The notes beneath the pieces were generated by a model that did not search any database, was not told the origin of the DNA, and saw only the letters and a list, made by a program, of their open reading frames with translations. A stretch of 64,000 bases of DNA from NCBI GenBank assembly GCA_016928575.1, contig JAFGKK010000002.1:1-64000 (forward strand), written 5' to 3'. A program made the position numbers and the translations under genes. Of the stretch, positions 32,523-40,927 are shown one piece after another. The stretch is from Anaerolineales bacterium (GTDB lineage Bacteria > Chloroflexota > Anaerolineae > Anaerolineales > RBG-16-64-43). The stretch's first letter is position 1; every line of letters begins with the position of its first letter.

Positions 32523-32769
32523 TCCGCAAGATCCGGATGGCGGCCGAACCCAGCGCCGACGGAAACGGAGACCCGCCGAAAGCGATCCGGATGAAAAGGA
32601 AAGTCGATCGCCCGTTTATTGATCCGGGTTAGCCCAAGTCGGTGGAAATTCCGATTCTTTTGGACGCGCGGTCGAAAAGGGAAGAAGCTTTCTTGATGAA
32701 GGGAAGCACTCGAGAGGGGGCTTTTTTTCTATGCGACGGTGCGCATGCGTACTCGGATTGACCGTTTCC

Positions 32770-32778
32770 TGGCATAAT
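32770..32778 (+). promoter_or_regulatory. Extended -10 promoter (TGGCATAAT) for leaderless M23 gene
   Basis: TGG followed by CATAAT, ending six nt before ATG 32785. The predicted start site coincides with the initiation codon. Confidence 0.55.
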
Positions 32779-32784
32779 TGGTTC

Positions 32785-33525
32785 ATGGTCCGATCAGCCT
32801 CTCGCACCTTTCCGGCCGCTTTCCTTGGAATTTGCTTGACGGCTTGCGGTGCAGCGTCATCAACTCCGCCGGCGGTATCGTCCCCAACGAACGCCTTTCA
32901 TCCGACGGGCATCAACCTTGCCGGCAAACGGATTGCTACCACGCCCTCGGCGACGCCGACGGTAACGCAACCGCCCGCCGCAGCGACGGCCACGCAAACC
33001 GCCACCCCCTCCCGGACGAAGAATCCCCACAAGTACGTCTTCCCCGTCCAGCCGCAGGAGAAGGCCGATTTCGCCGAGGGCGGCCACGCTTACCCGGCCA
33101 CCGATATTTTCACCGACGTCGGTTCGGATTTCGTGGCGGTGACGGCCGGGGTGGTGGATTTTGTCCGGTATAAAGATATTTGGGATCCGGTGACCGACGA
33201 TCCGGCCGTCGCCGGCGGGCTGTGCGTCGCGATCATCGGCGACGACGGGGTCCGCTATTACGGATCGCATCTCTCGGAAATCGCGGTGGGCATCCGGCCG
33301 GGAGCACGGGTGGAGGCGGGCCAGCTCCTCGGCCTGACGGGGACCTCCGGAAACGCGCGCGACACTACGCCGCACCTGCACTTCGGGATCTCGCACCCCA
33401 CGTACCCCGAGGATTGGAAAACCCGCCGCGGCGAACTTGATCCGTACCCATACCTGGTGGCTTGGTCGCGCGGGGAGGAGGTCACGCCGCGGTTTCCAAC
33501 CCCGACGCTGACCCTGGCGGCCTGA
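32785..33525 (+). CDS. M23 family metallopeptidase lipoprotein (LytM-like)
   Basis: A 246-residue lipoprotein with lipobox L-T-A-C (Cys21), a Thr/Pro/Ala-rich linker (about 50-78) and an M23 domain: H-A-Y-P-A-T-D (zinc His and Asp), GVRYYGSHLSEI, GQLLGLTGTSGNARDTTPHLHFGI with the H-x-H pair. M23 enzymes cut peptidoglycan cross-bridges or serve as inactive activators; the zinc residues look present. A longer frame to 32731 exists, but ATG 32785 directly follows the -10 box and starts a proper signal peptide. Confidence 0.88.
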   Translation: MVRSASRTFPAAFLGICLTACGAASSTPPAVSSPTNAFHPTGINLAGKRIATTPSATPTVTQPPAAATATQTATPSRTKNPHKYVFPVQPQEKADFAEGGHAYPATDIFTDVGSDFVAVTAGVVDFVRYKDIWDPVTDDPAVAGGLCVAIIGDDGVRYYGSHLSEIAVGIRPGARVEAGQLLGLTGTSGNARDTTPHLHFGISHPTYPEDWKTRRGELDPYPYLVAWSRGEEVTPRFPTPTLTLAA

Positions 33526-33555
33526 TTCGGAATCGGAAAGCGCAAAGGAAGACGA

Positions 33556-34213
33556 ATGTCCCGCAATCCCAAGGGATGCTTTTTTCTTGGTCCGGCCGTT
33601 TTTCTCGCATGGTTTCCTGCATCCTGCGCGGGGGGGGCCGGGCGTGCCATCCGCACTGGATTCCCCTCCGGCATCCGCTCCGACCGCCGTCCCGACCGAT
33701 ACGGCGGTTTTCGCATCGGTCCTCCCGCGGGCACCTTCTCCGACCCTGGCGGCAAGCGAAACGGAAATGCCGACCCTCGCCGCAACTTGGCCGTACAATC
33801 GTCCGGCCAGGTATTACATCTACCAATGCGTCTCCTGCCTCCCCTCGGCTCCGCCCATGACCATTCAGCGCATGACCTTTTGCATTACCGCGGTGGATGT
33901 GCGCGGCGATTTGACTATGCAATTCAACGTAACGTGGACGGCCGAGTTGGAGGAATGCAAGAACTACGTCCTGCAGCCGGATTTGGATAACCACCGGTTG
34001 TATCTGGAGGATGACTTGGAGAATGCCTATCGCCATACCGGATCCGGCGGTTGCGCCGCGGAGCGAAAAGTATTTGTTCCCCCGACGGACGATTGCACGG
34101 GCTGGTTTTTATTCCCTCCGGCCAAGTCGTCCGCCCGTGCTTTCCGTTTCATCGATTCCAACAATTGGGTGTCGGTCGAGAACATCGTTCTTGGGCCGCG
34201 GGAGCCAGCCTGA
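33556..34213 (+). pseudogene. Lipoprotein gene split by a G8 tract (possible phase-variable gene)
   Basis: ATG 33556 with AAAGGAAGA upstream starts a signal peptide MSRNPKGCFFLGPAVFLAWF ending in P-A-S-C (Cys24). Immediately after, a run of eight G (33630-33637) puts the frame out; in the next frame a Pro/Ala/Thr linker (VPSALDSPPASAPTAVPT..) and a Cys-rich domain (YYIYQCVSCLP, FCITAVDV, ECKNYVL, SGGCAAERKVFV, DCTGWFLF) run to TGA at 34213. With seven or ten G the protein is continuous, about 217 residues. The domain has no known family. The homopolymer placement at the signal/mature border is the classic site of phase variation, but could also be a read error. Confidence 0.75.
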
Positions 34214-34326
34214 CCGATCGGGTCCGGCATGCCGACCAGGGTTCCTCCCCATCCCGGAAAACCGCTCGGAACCGCCCCTTCTCCGCCGTGGTCCGCGGAA
34301 AGGCAATCGCGCCGCGAGGGAAGGGC

Positions 34327-35046
34327 TCAGACGGGAGTCCACACCGCGTAATCCGCAAGCCTTCCCCCCTCGCCGTCGGATTCGAAGCGTTCGGTTTCCG
34401 TGAATTCCGAATCCTCCGCCAAGGTGGATCTTTCCCGCTCGTCGACGATGTGCACGTACCGCAGACCGCGCCCCTCACTCCGCCAATCCAGCAGGTAATC
34501 CCCGCTATCGACGTCGGATTCCGATAGTCCGATTTCTTCCCAGGCGACGGTCCGCATCCGCAGCTTCGGACTGCGCCGGAACTGCCAAGTGGAGAGGAAC
34601 AACCATCCGCCGGGAACGAGCATGCGCCGGCAAGCACGCAGGAATGCGAGGCGCCTTTGCGCATCGGGAATGTGGTGCAGGACGGCGAACGCCAGGACGA
34701 AACCGAACGGTTCCGCCGCCGGCATGCGGTCCCATCCGGATTCGAAAAAATCCGCTTGCCGGAATTCCGCGGGAAACGGAAAATCCGCGCTGCGGGCGAT
34801 CTCCAAGAGCGGGTCGCTGAGATCCAATCCGAGGTAGCGGCAGGGAGGGTTGTGCGCGGCGAGCCAGCGCGCCGCGTTTGCGTTTCCACAGCCGAGGTCG
34901 GCGACGGCGGAGAGGGGCGGAATCCGCGCCAGCAACCGCCGGGCGCCGGGTTGGATCCGACCGCGCGTGGCGGAAAACGGCGCGGCGAAGGTTTGATAGA
35001 ATGCCCGATTAAGATCGGCGAGGCGGCAGGCGATGTCGGACTTCAT
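34327..35046 (-). CDS. Trm9-like SAM methyltransferase (tRNA wobble-uridine type, inferred)
   Basis: A 239-residue class I methyltransferase. AFYQTFAAPFSATRGR (the F-S-x-T-R motif) precedes motif I VADLGCGNAN (about 48-57), then DLSDPLLEIAR, AVLHHIPD and a C-terminal part GDYLLDWRSEGRGLRYVHIV and WTPV. The F-S-x-T-R start, V-L-H-H and the DYLxxW..RYxHxxxxxEL order are those of Trm9/ALKBH8-type enzymes that methylate cm5U at the tRNA wobble base. It is divergent from elp3, whose product makes cm5U, and their coding 5' ends overlap by 14 bp. A -10 box lies eight nt upstream of the ATG. Function inferred from motif order and neighbour. Confidence 0.75.
   Translation of the reverse strand: MKSDIACRLADLNRAFYQTFAAPFSATRGRIQPGARRLLARIPPLSAVADLGCGNANAARWLAAHNPPCRYLGLDLSDPLLEIARSADFPFPAEFRQADFFESGWDRMPAAEPFGFVLAFAVLHHIPDAQRRLAFLRACRRMLVPGGWLFLSTWQFRRSPKLRMRTVAWEEIGLSESDVDSGDYLLDWRSEGRGLRYVHIVDERERSTLAEDSEFTETERFESDGEGGRLADYAVWTPV
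34992..35002 (+). promoter_or_regulatory. Extended -10 promoter of elp3
   Basis: TTTGATAGAAT, with TGA before TAGAAT, 30 nt before ATG 35033. It lies inside the divergent methyltransferase gene. Confidence 0.5.
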
Positions 35047-36673
35047 ACCCGGGGATTATACAGAAGAAGAACGGCGAAGGCTCGAGGCGTGGAAACGCAC
35101 CCGGGATTACACTGATCCGGAGCGCCGGGCCGCCGCCCGCGCGATTCTGCTTGAGATGGCGGGCGGGGGCGAACTCCGCGCCGCGCTGCACCGCCATCCG
35201 GCGCGCGGGAGTTACCTGAGCAAGGATTTCCTCGTCGCCGAATACCGGCGGATGGCGGCGGCGGGCGAGTTGTCCGCCGATCCTGGCCTGTTGGAGCGCT
35301 TGCGGATGAAGCCGGTGCGCTCGCTTTCCGGGGTCGCCACCGTCAGCGTGCTCACCCGCCCCTACCCGTGTCCGGGGGAGTGCGTCTTCTGCCCGGATGA
35401 TGCGCGCATGCCCAAAAGCTACATCGCCGACGAGCCGGGCGCCCTGCGCGCCGCACAGAACGCCTTCGATCCGTACCGCCAGGCCGCCAGCCGGCTAACG
35501 TCGCTCGAATCGGTCGGCCATCCGACCGGCAAGGTCGAGTTGCTGATCCTCGGCGGAACCTGGAGCGCCTATCCGCGGGATTACCGCGAACGCTTCGTCC
35601 AGCGCCTGCTGGATGCCCTGAACGGGGAAGACTCCAAATCCCTTGCCGACGCCCAGCGGAGGAACGAATGCGCCCCCCGGCGCAACGTCGGTCTGGTGGT
35701 GGAGACCCGACCGGATTCGGTTACGGCGGATGAATTGCGCCGCATGCGCACGCTGGGGGTGACCAAGATCCAGGTCGGCGTCCAAAGCCTCGACGACCGG
35801 ATTCTCGGATTAAACCGCCGCGGGCACGACGCCGCCGAATCCCGCCGGGCCTTCCGCCGGATGCGCGCCGCCGGTTTTAAAATCCAGGCGCATTGGATGC
35901 CGAACCTGCTTGGGGCGACTCCCGAAAGCGACCGCGCGGATTTCGCCCGGCTGTTCGACGATCCGGAAATGCGGCCGGACGAGCTGAAGATCTATCCCAC
36001 GGTCCTTGTCCGCAACAGCCCGCTGTACGCCTTTTTCGAGCGCGGCGAGTACCGCCCGTATTCCCACGCGGAACTGGTGGAATTAATGGCGGCGATCAAA
36101 CCGACGATCCCGCCGTATTGCCGGGTCAACCGGCTGGCGCGGGATATCCCCGGGCATCACGTCGCGGCGGGATCGAAGCGCTCCAATTTGCGCGAGGACG
36201 CTCAGCGCCTGCTCGCCGCCCGCGGCTTGCGCTGCCGCTGCATCCGCTGTCGGGAAGTGCGCGAAAAAAAGATAATGCGCCAAGACCTGCAATTGTCGGA
36301 CCTGGCCTACGAAGCGGGCGGGGCGCTGGAGCGGTTCCTTTCCTTCGTCACCCCCGAAGAAAAACTGGCCGGATACCTGCGGCTTTCGCTTCCCCGGAAG
36401 CGGCATCCGGAGATCGATTGGGCCGATTTAAGGGATGCCGCAATCATTCGCGATCTCCATATCTATGGACAAACGCTTCCGCTTGGGGAAAGCCGGGAGG
36501 GCGCCGCGCAGCACCTCGGCTTGGGCGGGGACCTGCTCGCGCGCGCGGAGGAGATCGCGCGCGGATCCGGTTTCCGCGCGCTGGCCGTCATTTCGGCGGT
36601 TGGGACGAGGGAATACTACCGGGAGCGGGGCTTTGCGGACGGGGAGCTATATCAGGTGAAGCCGCTCTCCTGA
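35033..36673 (+). CDS. elp3: Elp3-like radical-SAM tRNA carboxymethyluridine synthase
   Basis: A 546-residue Elp3. The radical-SAM cluster is C113-x3-C117-x2-C120 in RPYPCPGECVFCPDD, preceded by KPVRSLSGVATVSVLT and followed by PKSYIADEPGALRA. Later family stretches are ETRPDSVTADEL, IQVGVQSLDD, ELKIYPTVLVRNSPLY, RVNRLARDIPGHHV and a zinc-type CRCIRCREV. The C terminus is a GNAT domain (HLGLGGDLLARAEEIARGSGF, YYRERGF). Elp3 acts on U34 of tRNAs to form 5-carboxymethyl derivatives from acetyl-CoA and SAM. Bacterial Elp3 from Dehalococcoides is the structural model. Divergent Trm9-like gene overlaps the first 14 bp. Confidence 0.93.
   Translation: MSDFIPGDYTEEERRRLEAWKRTRDYTDPERRAAARAILLEMAGGGELRAALHRHPARGSYLSKDFLVAEYRRMAAAGELSADPGLLERLRMKPVRSLSGVATVSVLTRPYPCPGECVFCPDDARMPKSYIADEPGALRAAQNAFDPYRQAASRLTSLESVGHPTGKVELLILGGTWSAYPRDYRERFVQRLLDALNGEDSKSLADAQRRNECAPRRNVGLVVETRPDSVTADELRRMRTLGVTKIQVGVQSLDDRILGLNRRGHDAAESRRAFRRMRAAGFKIQAHWMPNLLGATPESDRADFARLFDDPEMRPDELKIYPTVLVRNSPLYAFFERGEYRPYSHAELVELMAAIKPTIPPYCRVNRLARDIPGHHVAAGSKRSNLREDAQRLLAARGLRCRCIRCREVREKKIMRQDLQLSDLAYEAGGALERFLSFVTPEEKLAGYLRLSLPRKRHPEIDWADLRDAAIIRDLHIYGQTLPLGESREGAAQHLGLGGDLLARAEEIARGSGFRALAVISAVGTREYYRERGFADGELYQVKPLS
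35055..35060 (-). promoter_or_regulatory. -10 box for the Trm9-like gene, leaderless placement
   Basis: TATAAT on the minus strand, eight nt before the ATG at 35046. It lies inside the elp3 coding region. Confidence 0.55.
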
Positions 36674-36681
36674 TCGGAGGA

Positions 36682-36742
36682 ACCCTTGGGAACCCTTAGG
36701 GTCGGGGGCAACCCTTGTCTACCCTTGGGAACCCTTAGGGTC
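36682..36742 (+). repeat. Two direct copies of a 22-base repeat
   Basis: Copies at 36682-36703 and 36721-36742 are identical (ACCCTTGGGAACCC start) and separated by 17 bases. A third, inverted, copy is at 25800-25821. Both places are just after a gene end. Confidence 0.7.
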
Positions 36743-36757
36743 GGGGGATTCTCCGCC

Positions 36758-36786
36758 TTGCCATAATCACCCCTTTTCGATATACT
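36758..36786 (+). promoter_or_regulatory. Promoter of the rpsF-ssb-rpsR operon
   Basis: TTGCCA (36758-36763), 17 nt spacer, TATACT (36781-36786). This is the best sigma70-type match in the window. An overlapping extended -10 (TGCCATAAT, 36759-36767) is also present. Confidence 0.7.
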
Positions 36787-36794
36787 CCCGCCCG

Positions 36795-36883
36795 TTGCCG
36801 CGGGCTCGGCCCGCGTTTCCGCTCCCCACCCGGACGCCTGTCCGGCCAAGGGGGGGCAATCCCGTGGAAAGGAGGTTATCCTC
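36795..36883 (+). promoter_or_regulatory. Structured rpsF leader, possible S6:S18 autoregulatory element
   Basis: TTTCCGC and GTGGAAA can form a closing stem around CCCC..GGGG pairs and an inner hairpin CCGGAC-GCCT-GTCCGG. S6:S18 leader motifs upstream of rpsF are known in many bacteria and place a CCG in an internal loop; I see CCG candidates but did not fold it. AAAGGAGG precedes the ATG. Confidence 0.4.
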
Positions 36884-37171
36884 ATGCGCAACTACGAAGT
36901 CGGTTTAATTTTCCACCCGGATACCAATCCGCAAGCCCTTGACGATCTCCTTAATAAAATCAAAGGCTGGGTAACGGAGGCGGGAGGCACCGTCGCCAAG
37001 GTCGACACGTGGGGCAAACGGCGCTTGGCGTATGCCATCCGCAAACAGCGCGACGGCGTTTACGCCTTCCTGTATGCGGACATGCCCGGCGCGGTCCCGG
37101 CCACGCTCGAACGGAATCTGCGGCTGACGGAATCGATTCTGCGGTTCGCCATTATCCGTACCGGGAGTTAG
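36884..37171 (+). CDS. rpsF: 30S ribosomal protein S6
   Basis: A 95-residue S6: MRNYEVGLIFHPDT at the start, KVDTWGKRRLAYAIRKQRDGVYAFLYADM in the middle and ESILRFAIIR at the end. Length is normal. First gene of the rpsF-ssb-rpsR operon, with AAAGGAGG nine nt before ATG. Confidence 0.98.
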   Translation: MRNYEVGLIFHPDTNPQALDDLLNKIKGWVTEAGGTVAKVDTWGKRRLAYAIRKQRDGVYAFLYADMPGAVPATLERNLRLTESILRFAIIRTGS

Positions 37172-37225
37172 CGCGGCGGACGCGGCCGCGGCGCGGGATT
37201 GGCGCCGCCGGTCAGGAGCGGTTTG

Positions 37226-37615
37226 ATGTCAAGAAGCCTAAACAAAGTGATGATCATCGGGTACCTCGGCCGGGATCCGGAGATGCGCTACACCTCGTCC
37301 GGAAAGCCGGTCACCACGTTTAGCGTGGCGACCAACCGAGTCTGGAGCAGTTCCAGCGGCGAACGCCACGAGGAAACCGAGTGGTTCACCGTTGTGTCCT
37401 GGGGAAATTTGGCCGAGATCTGCAAACAGCATCTCAGCAAGGGGTCCCAGGTCTATGTCGAAGGCCGCCTGCAAACCCGCCGCTGGGAAGACGCCGACGG
37501 AAAAAAGCACGCGGCCGTCGAGATCGTAGCCGGCGAAATGATCCAACTCGGCGAAAAACGGGATGCCTCCGGCTCGGCCAACTACCCGGCGGTCGAAGAG
37601 GACTATCCCTTTTAG
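37226..37615 (+). CDS. ssb: Single-stranded DNA-binding protein
   Basis: A 129-residue SSB with an OB fold (LNKVMIIGYLGRDPEMRYT, ETEWFTVVSWG, GSQVYVEGRLQTR) and the acidic C-terminal tip EEDYPF used for protein contacts. The linker is short. ATG 37226 is preferred over an upstream extension because it begins the domain (MSRSLNKV). Lies between rpsF and rpsR as in many bacteria. Confidence 0.96.
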   Translation: MSRSLNKVMIIGYLGRDPEMRYTSSGKPVTTFSVATNRVWSSSSGERHEETEWFTVVSWGNLAEICKQHLSKGSQVYVEGRLQTRRWEDADGKKHAAVEIVAGEMIQLGEKRDASGSANYPAVEEDYPF

Positions 37616-37710
37616 CGCGGCCCGGTGCAGGCGACTCCCGGGTTCCCGGCAACTCAGGATTCCGCCCCCCGGCGGAGTCCGGGAATGGATAACCGGCGGC
37701 GGAGGCCGCC

Positions 37711-38031
37711 ATGGAGGAAAGCATGGACGTTGGGCAAGAAACCCCGAGAACGGAAGAATCAACTCCGTCTGAAAGCAGCGGCGGCGGAGGCGGAGGCGGC
37801 GGGCGCGGGCGCGGCGGATACGTCCGCAAGCCGCGCGTTTGCCAATTCTGCGTGGAGAAAATAAATGTGATCGATTACAAACAGGCGGATATGCTGCGCA
37901 AGTTCGTCATGGAGCGCGGCAAAATCCGGCCCCGGCGCCAGACCGGCACCTGCGCCCTGCATCAACGGGCCCTGGCGGTGGCGGTGAAGCGCGCCCGGCA
38001 CATGGCCTTGCTGCCCTTTGCCGATGAATAA
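37711..38031 (+). CDS. rpsR: 30S ribosomal protein S18
   Basis: A 106-residue S18 with core [24 protein letters not shown] and [26 protein letters not shown]. The C-x2-C indicates the zinc-type form. The N terminus carries a Gly-rich extension ([15 protein letters not shown]). ATG 37723 is also possible, since GGAGG sits five nt before it; it would drop four residues. Confidence 0.96.
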   Translation: MEESMDVGQETPRTEESTPSESSGGGGGGGGRGRGGYVRKPRVCQFCVEKINVIDYKQADMLRKFVMERGKIRPRRQTGTCALHQRALAVAVKRARHMALLPFADE

Positions 38032-38108
38032 CTGCATCCGCATCACATACAAAGCCCTTCCCGGCCGTCTTGAAGGCCGACGGCCGGGAAGCGGACGTGG
38101 AGGTGGAT

Positions 38109-39428
38109 ATGCCATCCAGACCGGCGAAAAAGAGTGAAGCCCTGACTCGAAAACAACGCCGCCACCTGCGGCGGGACCAAGCCCAAACCCGCTTGGTGCT
38201 GGCTGTCTCCGGTGTGATCCTCGCGCTGGTGGTGGGCGTGATCGGATTCGGGTACGTGAACACCTACTTTCTGCGCGTCAACGACCCCGCCGCGATCGTC
38301 TACGGCGAAACGATCACCATCGGAGAGGTTCAGAAGGAGATCCGCTATCAGCGCCTGCAATTGGTGGCTTCCTACCAGCGCTTGAACGGGGCCGCCAGCG
38401 CCCCCCTGATCGATCCGGCCGATGCCGCGGCCTTGCGGGCTCAGGCGGATCAGGTGAAGCTGACGCTTTCGGACGACGCCGCGCTGGCGGACCAGGCCTT
38501 GACGTTCCTGATCGACGCCGCCATCGCCCGGCATGAGGCGGACTTGCGCGGAATCATCGTCTACGAAGAGGACATCGAGGCGGAAGTGAATTCCATCCTG
38601 GGATACATCCCGGCCGCGACCCTCACGGCGATGCCCTCGCCCACCAAATCCCGCACGCCGACCGTGACCGCAACCCACACCCTTACCCCGACGGTCACTC
38701 CGGGCGGTCCAACCCTTACTCCGACGTCGACCGAGACGCCGACCCTGACCCCAACCCTTACGCCGACCATCGGCGGCACGGTGACGGCCACCCGCACTTC
38801 GACCCTGACCCCGACCGCGACCAAGATTCCCACCGCGACGCCCTTCACCGAGACGGCCTACCAGAAGTATTACCAGCTCTACCTCACCAACATCGAGCGC
38901 CAGACGGGCATCTCCGAGGCGGAGTTCCGCGAACGGGTGCGCAACGAACTGTTCATCCGTTTCGTCCGCGACGCGGTCGTGGCCGACGTGAAGCCCGTCG
39001 AGGAACAGGTTCACTTGGCGCAGATCGTGCTGAACGACGAAACCGTCGCCTACCGGACGCTGGGACGCCTGTTGCGCGGCGAACCGTGGAACACCGTCTT
39101 GCAGGAAGTCTCCGTCGACGAGGCCAACAAGGCCAAGAACGGCGACATCGGCTGGATCCCCATGTCGAATCCGCCGACCGACCTGGAGACTCAGGCCTTC
39201 GAGCTGGAAAAGGGCGAGCTCAGCAAAGTGATTCAGACCGAGGCCAATACCTGGGTGATCCTTAAATTGTTGGATAAAGGCCCCCGGCCGATCACCGGCG
39301 AGAAGTTGGAAGCGGCGCAGAACGTAGCCTATCAGGAATGGCTGAACGGAATCCGCAACGACACGACCATCGTGGATAAGAAGGGGGTTCCCGATGAATT
39401 GATACCGTCCGAGCCGGATATTCCCTAG
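38109..39428 (+). CDS. Membrane-anchored parvulin-type peptidyl-prolyl isomerase
   Basis: A 439-residue protein with one N-terminal membrane helix (about 28-50), a SurA/PrsA-like N-domain, a Thr/Pro-rich insertion of about 70 residues (roughly 175-245, LTPTVTPGGPTLTPT..) and a C-terminal parvulin domain (VHLAQIVLNDETVAYRTLGRLL, DIGWIPMSN, GELSKVIQTEANTWVILKL). It probably assists folding of exported proteins, which fits the many lipoproteins here. The insertion between chaperone and isomerase parts is unusual and probably extracellular. Start by GGAGGTGG. Confidence 0.88.
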   Translation: MPSRPAKKSEALTRKQRRHLRRDQAQTRLVLAVSGVILALVVGVIGFGYVNTYFLRVNDPAAIVYGETITIGEVQKEIRYQRLQLVASYQRLNGAASAPLIDPADAAALRAQADQVKLTLSDDAALADQALTFLIDAAIARHEADLRGIIVYEEDIEAEVNSILGYIPAATLTAMPSPTKSRTPTVTATHTLTPTVTPGGPTLTPTSTETPTLTPTLTPTIGGTVTATRTSTLTPTATKIPTATPFTETAYQKYYQLYLTNIERQTGISEAEFRERVRNELFIRFVRDAVVADVKPVEEQVHLAQIVLNDETVAYRTLGRLLRGEPWNTVLQEVSVDEANKAKNGDIGWIPMSNPPTDLETQAFELEKGELSKVIQTEANTWVILKLLDKGPRPITGEKLEAAQNVAYQEWLNGIRNDTTIVDKKGVPDELIPSEPDIP

Positions 39429-39447
39429 CCGGTGCGGCGCATTTTCC

Positions 39448-39488
39448 GAAACGGCCATGGGCGCGGATTCCGCGCCCATGGCCGTTTC
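39448..39488. terminator. Perfect 19-bp hairpin between convergent genes
   Basis: Arms 39448-39466 (starting GAAACGGCCATGGG) and 39470-39488 pair perfectly around ATT. The T-run after it is weak, so termination on either strand is likely but not certain. Confidence 0.65.
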
Positions 39489-39619
39489 GGTTCTCCCGAT
39501 TTCCAGGATTCCCGCCGGAGCTTGCCTCCGTGTTTCAAGGGTCGTCGCGGGAATGATTGATGGTTATGGCGGGGTCCCGTTTTCCCGTTCCTCGATCTCC
39601 TGTCGCGGACAACCCCGGC

Positions 39620-40924
39620 TCATTCGTATTTGAGGGCCGCCACCGGCTCCAGCCGGGCCGCGCGCTGGGCCGGATACAAACCCGAGAGCACGCCGATCGC
39701 GGTGGCAAAGAGGACGGCCAGAATGGGCAGCCACGCGGGGATGGCCGTAATCGACGCGGACGTGCCGGCGGCGGCCGCCGCCCCCTGGCTTTGCAGGTAC
39801 ACGCCGTAAAGGAGGTTGGCCGCGCCGCTGAGAAGGAAGCCGAGCACTGCGCCGCCCAACCCGCCGATTAATCCGATCGCCCCGGCTTCCCCCAGGAAAA
39901 TGAACATCACCGCGCGGTTCGAGGCGCCGAGCGCCTTCATTAACCCGATCTCGCGCGTCCGTTCGTAAATCGCCATCGTCAGCGTGTTGGCGATTCCCAC
40001 CCCGGCCACCAGCAGGGCGATTCCCCCCACGCCGCCGAGCACGGCCTGGATCATCAGAAACACCATGTTCAACGCCTGCATCATCGTGCGGGCCGACATG
40101 GCGTAGAAGCCGCGCATCAACAGTTCCGACTCGATCGTCAGGCTGTCCTCCGGCGAGCGGGGGACGATCGACGCCTGGCTGTACCCCTCCCGGGCGCGGT
40201 TGACCGGCTGCCCGGCAACCCATTCGTTCAGGGCTTCGGCTTCCGTCAGCGGCAGGAACAGCATGTAGTCATCCTGCCCGCCGCGCTCGGTCAGCACCCC
40301 CGCGATCCGCAGGCGGATGGAGCGGGTTTCCCGCTTCCCCTCGTCGTCGGTCCGATCGACCGTCAGGGTCAGGGATTGTCCGACGAGATCCTCGGGCTGG
40401 AAGGCGACCTTCTCCCGGCGGACGGGATCGACGAAGCTTTCGAGGGTCTTGGCGCCCAGCAGCGCCGATCCGCGGCCGAGGGCCAGCGTTCCCTTTTGCA
40501 CCGTCCAACCCATTCCGCGGAGGACGGAGGGGTCCACGCCCATCGGTGTGACGAACAGGTGAAGCTGGCGCATCGTCAGCGCGCTCGACGCTACCGTTTC
40601 GCGGGGGGTGACGGCCAGCACATCCGGCCTGCGGCGCATCTCTTCGAGGAAAGCCGTGGTGATCGCCTCGTCGTTCATCGCCCCCGCGCCCGTGGATCCG
40701 CCGAAGGCCCGCAGGACCGCGCCCGGGAGCACGGTGATCTCGTTCATCGACCCGACCGAGCTGGATACGCTTTCCATGCTGGATTGGTACAAGCCCATCC
40801 CGAGCGCGATCAGCACCACCACCGCGGTCGTGCCGATGATCACACCCACCGCCGAGAAGGCGGCCCGGAACCGCAGGCGGTTTAGGTTTTGGAGGATGAG
40901 CCGGAACAGGTCGCGGGTCTGCAT
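39620..40924 (-). CDS. MacB/FtsX-type ABC transporter permease
   Basis: A 434-residue permease. The first helix region ILQNLNRLRFRAAFSAVGVIIGTTAVVVLIALGMGL, a large periplasmic-side domain (about 60-290) and three C-terminal membrane segments with ERTREIGLMKALGASNRAVM, LSGLYPAQRAARLEPVAAL are characteristic of MacB-type permeases. It moves no substrate across the membrane itself but works as a mechanotransmission pump. The last gene of the Yip1/ATPase/CARDB-like cassette. Confidence 0.9.
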   Translation of the reverse strand: MQTRDLFRLILQNLNRLRFRAAFSAVGVIIGTTAVVVLIALGMGLYQSSMESVSSSVGSMNEITVLPGAVLRAFGGSTGAGAMNDEAITTAFLEEMRRRPDVLAVTPRETVASSALTMRQLHLFVTPMGVDPSVLRGMGWTVQKGTLALGRGSALLGAKTLESFVDPVRREKVAFQPEDLVGQSLTLTVDRTDDEGKRETRSIRLRIAGVLTERGGQDDYMLFLPLTEAEALNEWVAGQPVNRAREGYSQASIVPRSPEDSLTIESELLMRGFYAMSARTMMQALNMVFLMIQAVLGGVGGIALLVAGVGIANTLTMAIYERTREIGLMKALGASNRAVMFIFLGEAGAIGLIGGLGGAVLGFLLSGAANLLYGVYLQSQGAAAAAGTSASITAIPAWLPILAVLFATAIGVLSGLYPAQRAARLEPVAALKYE

Positions 40925-40927
40925 CGC

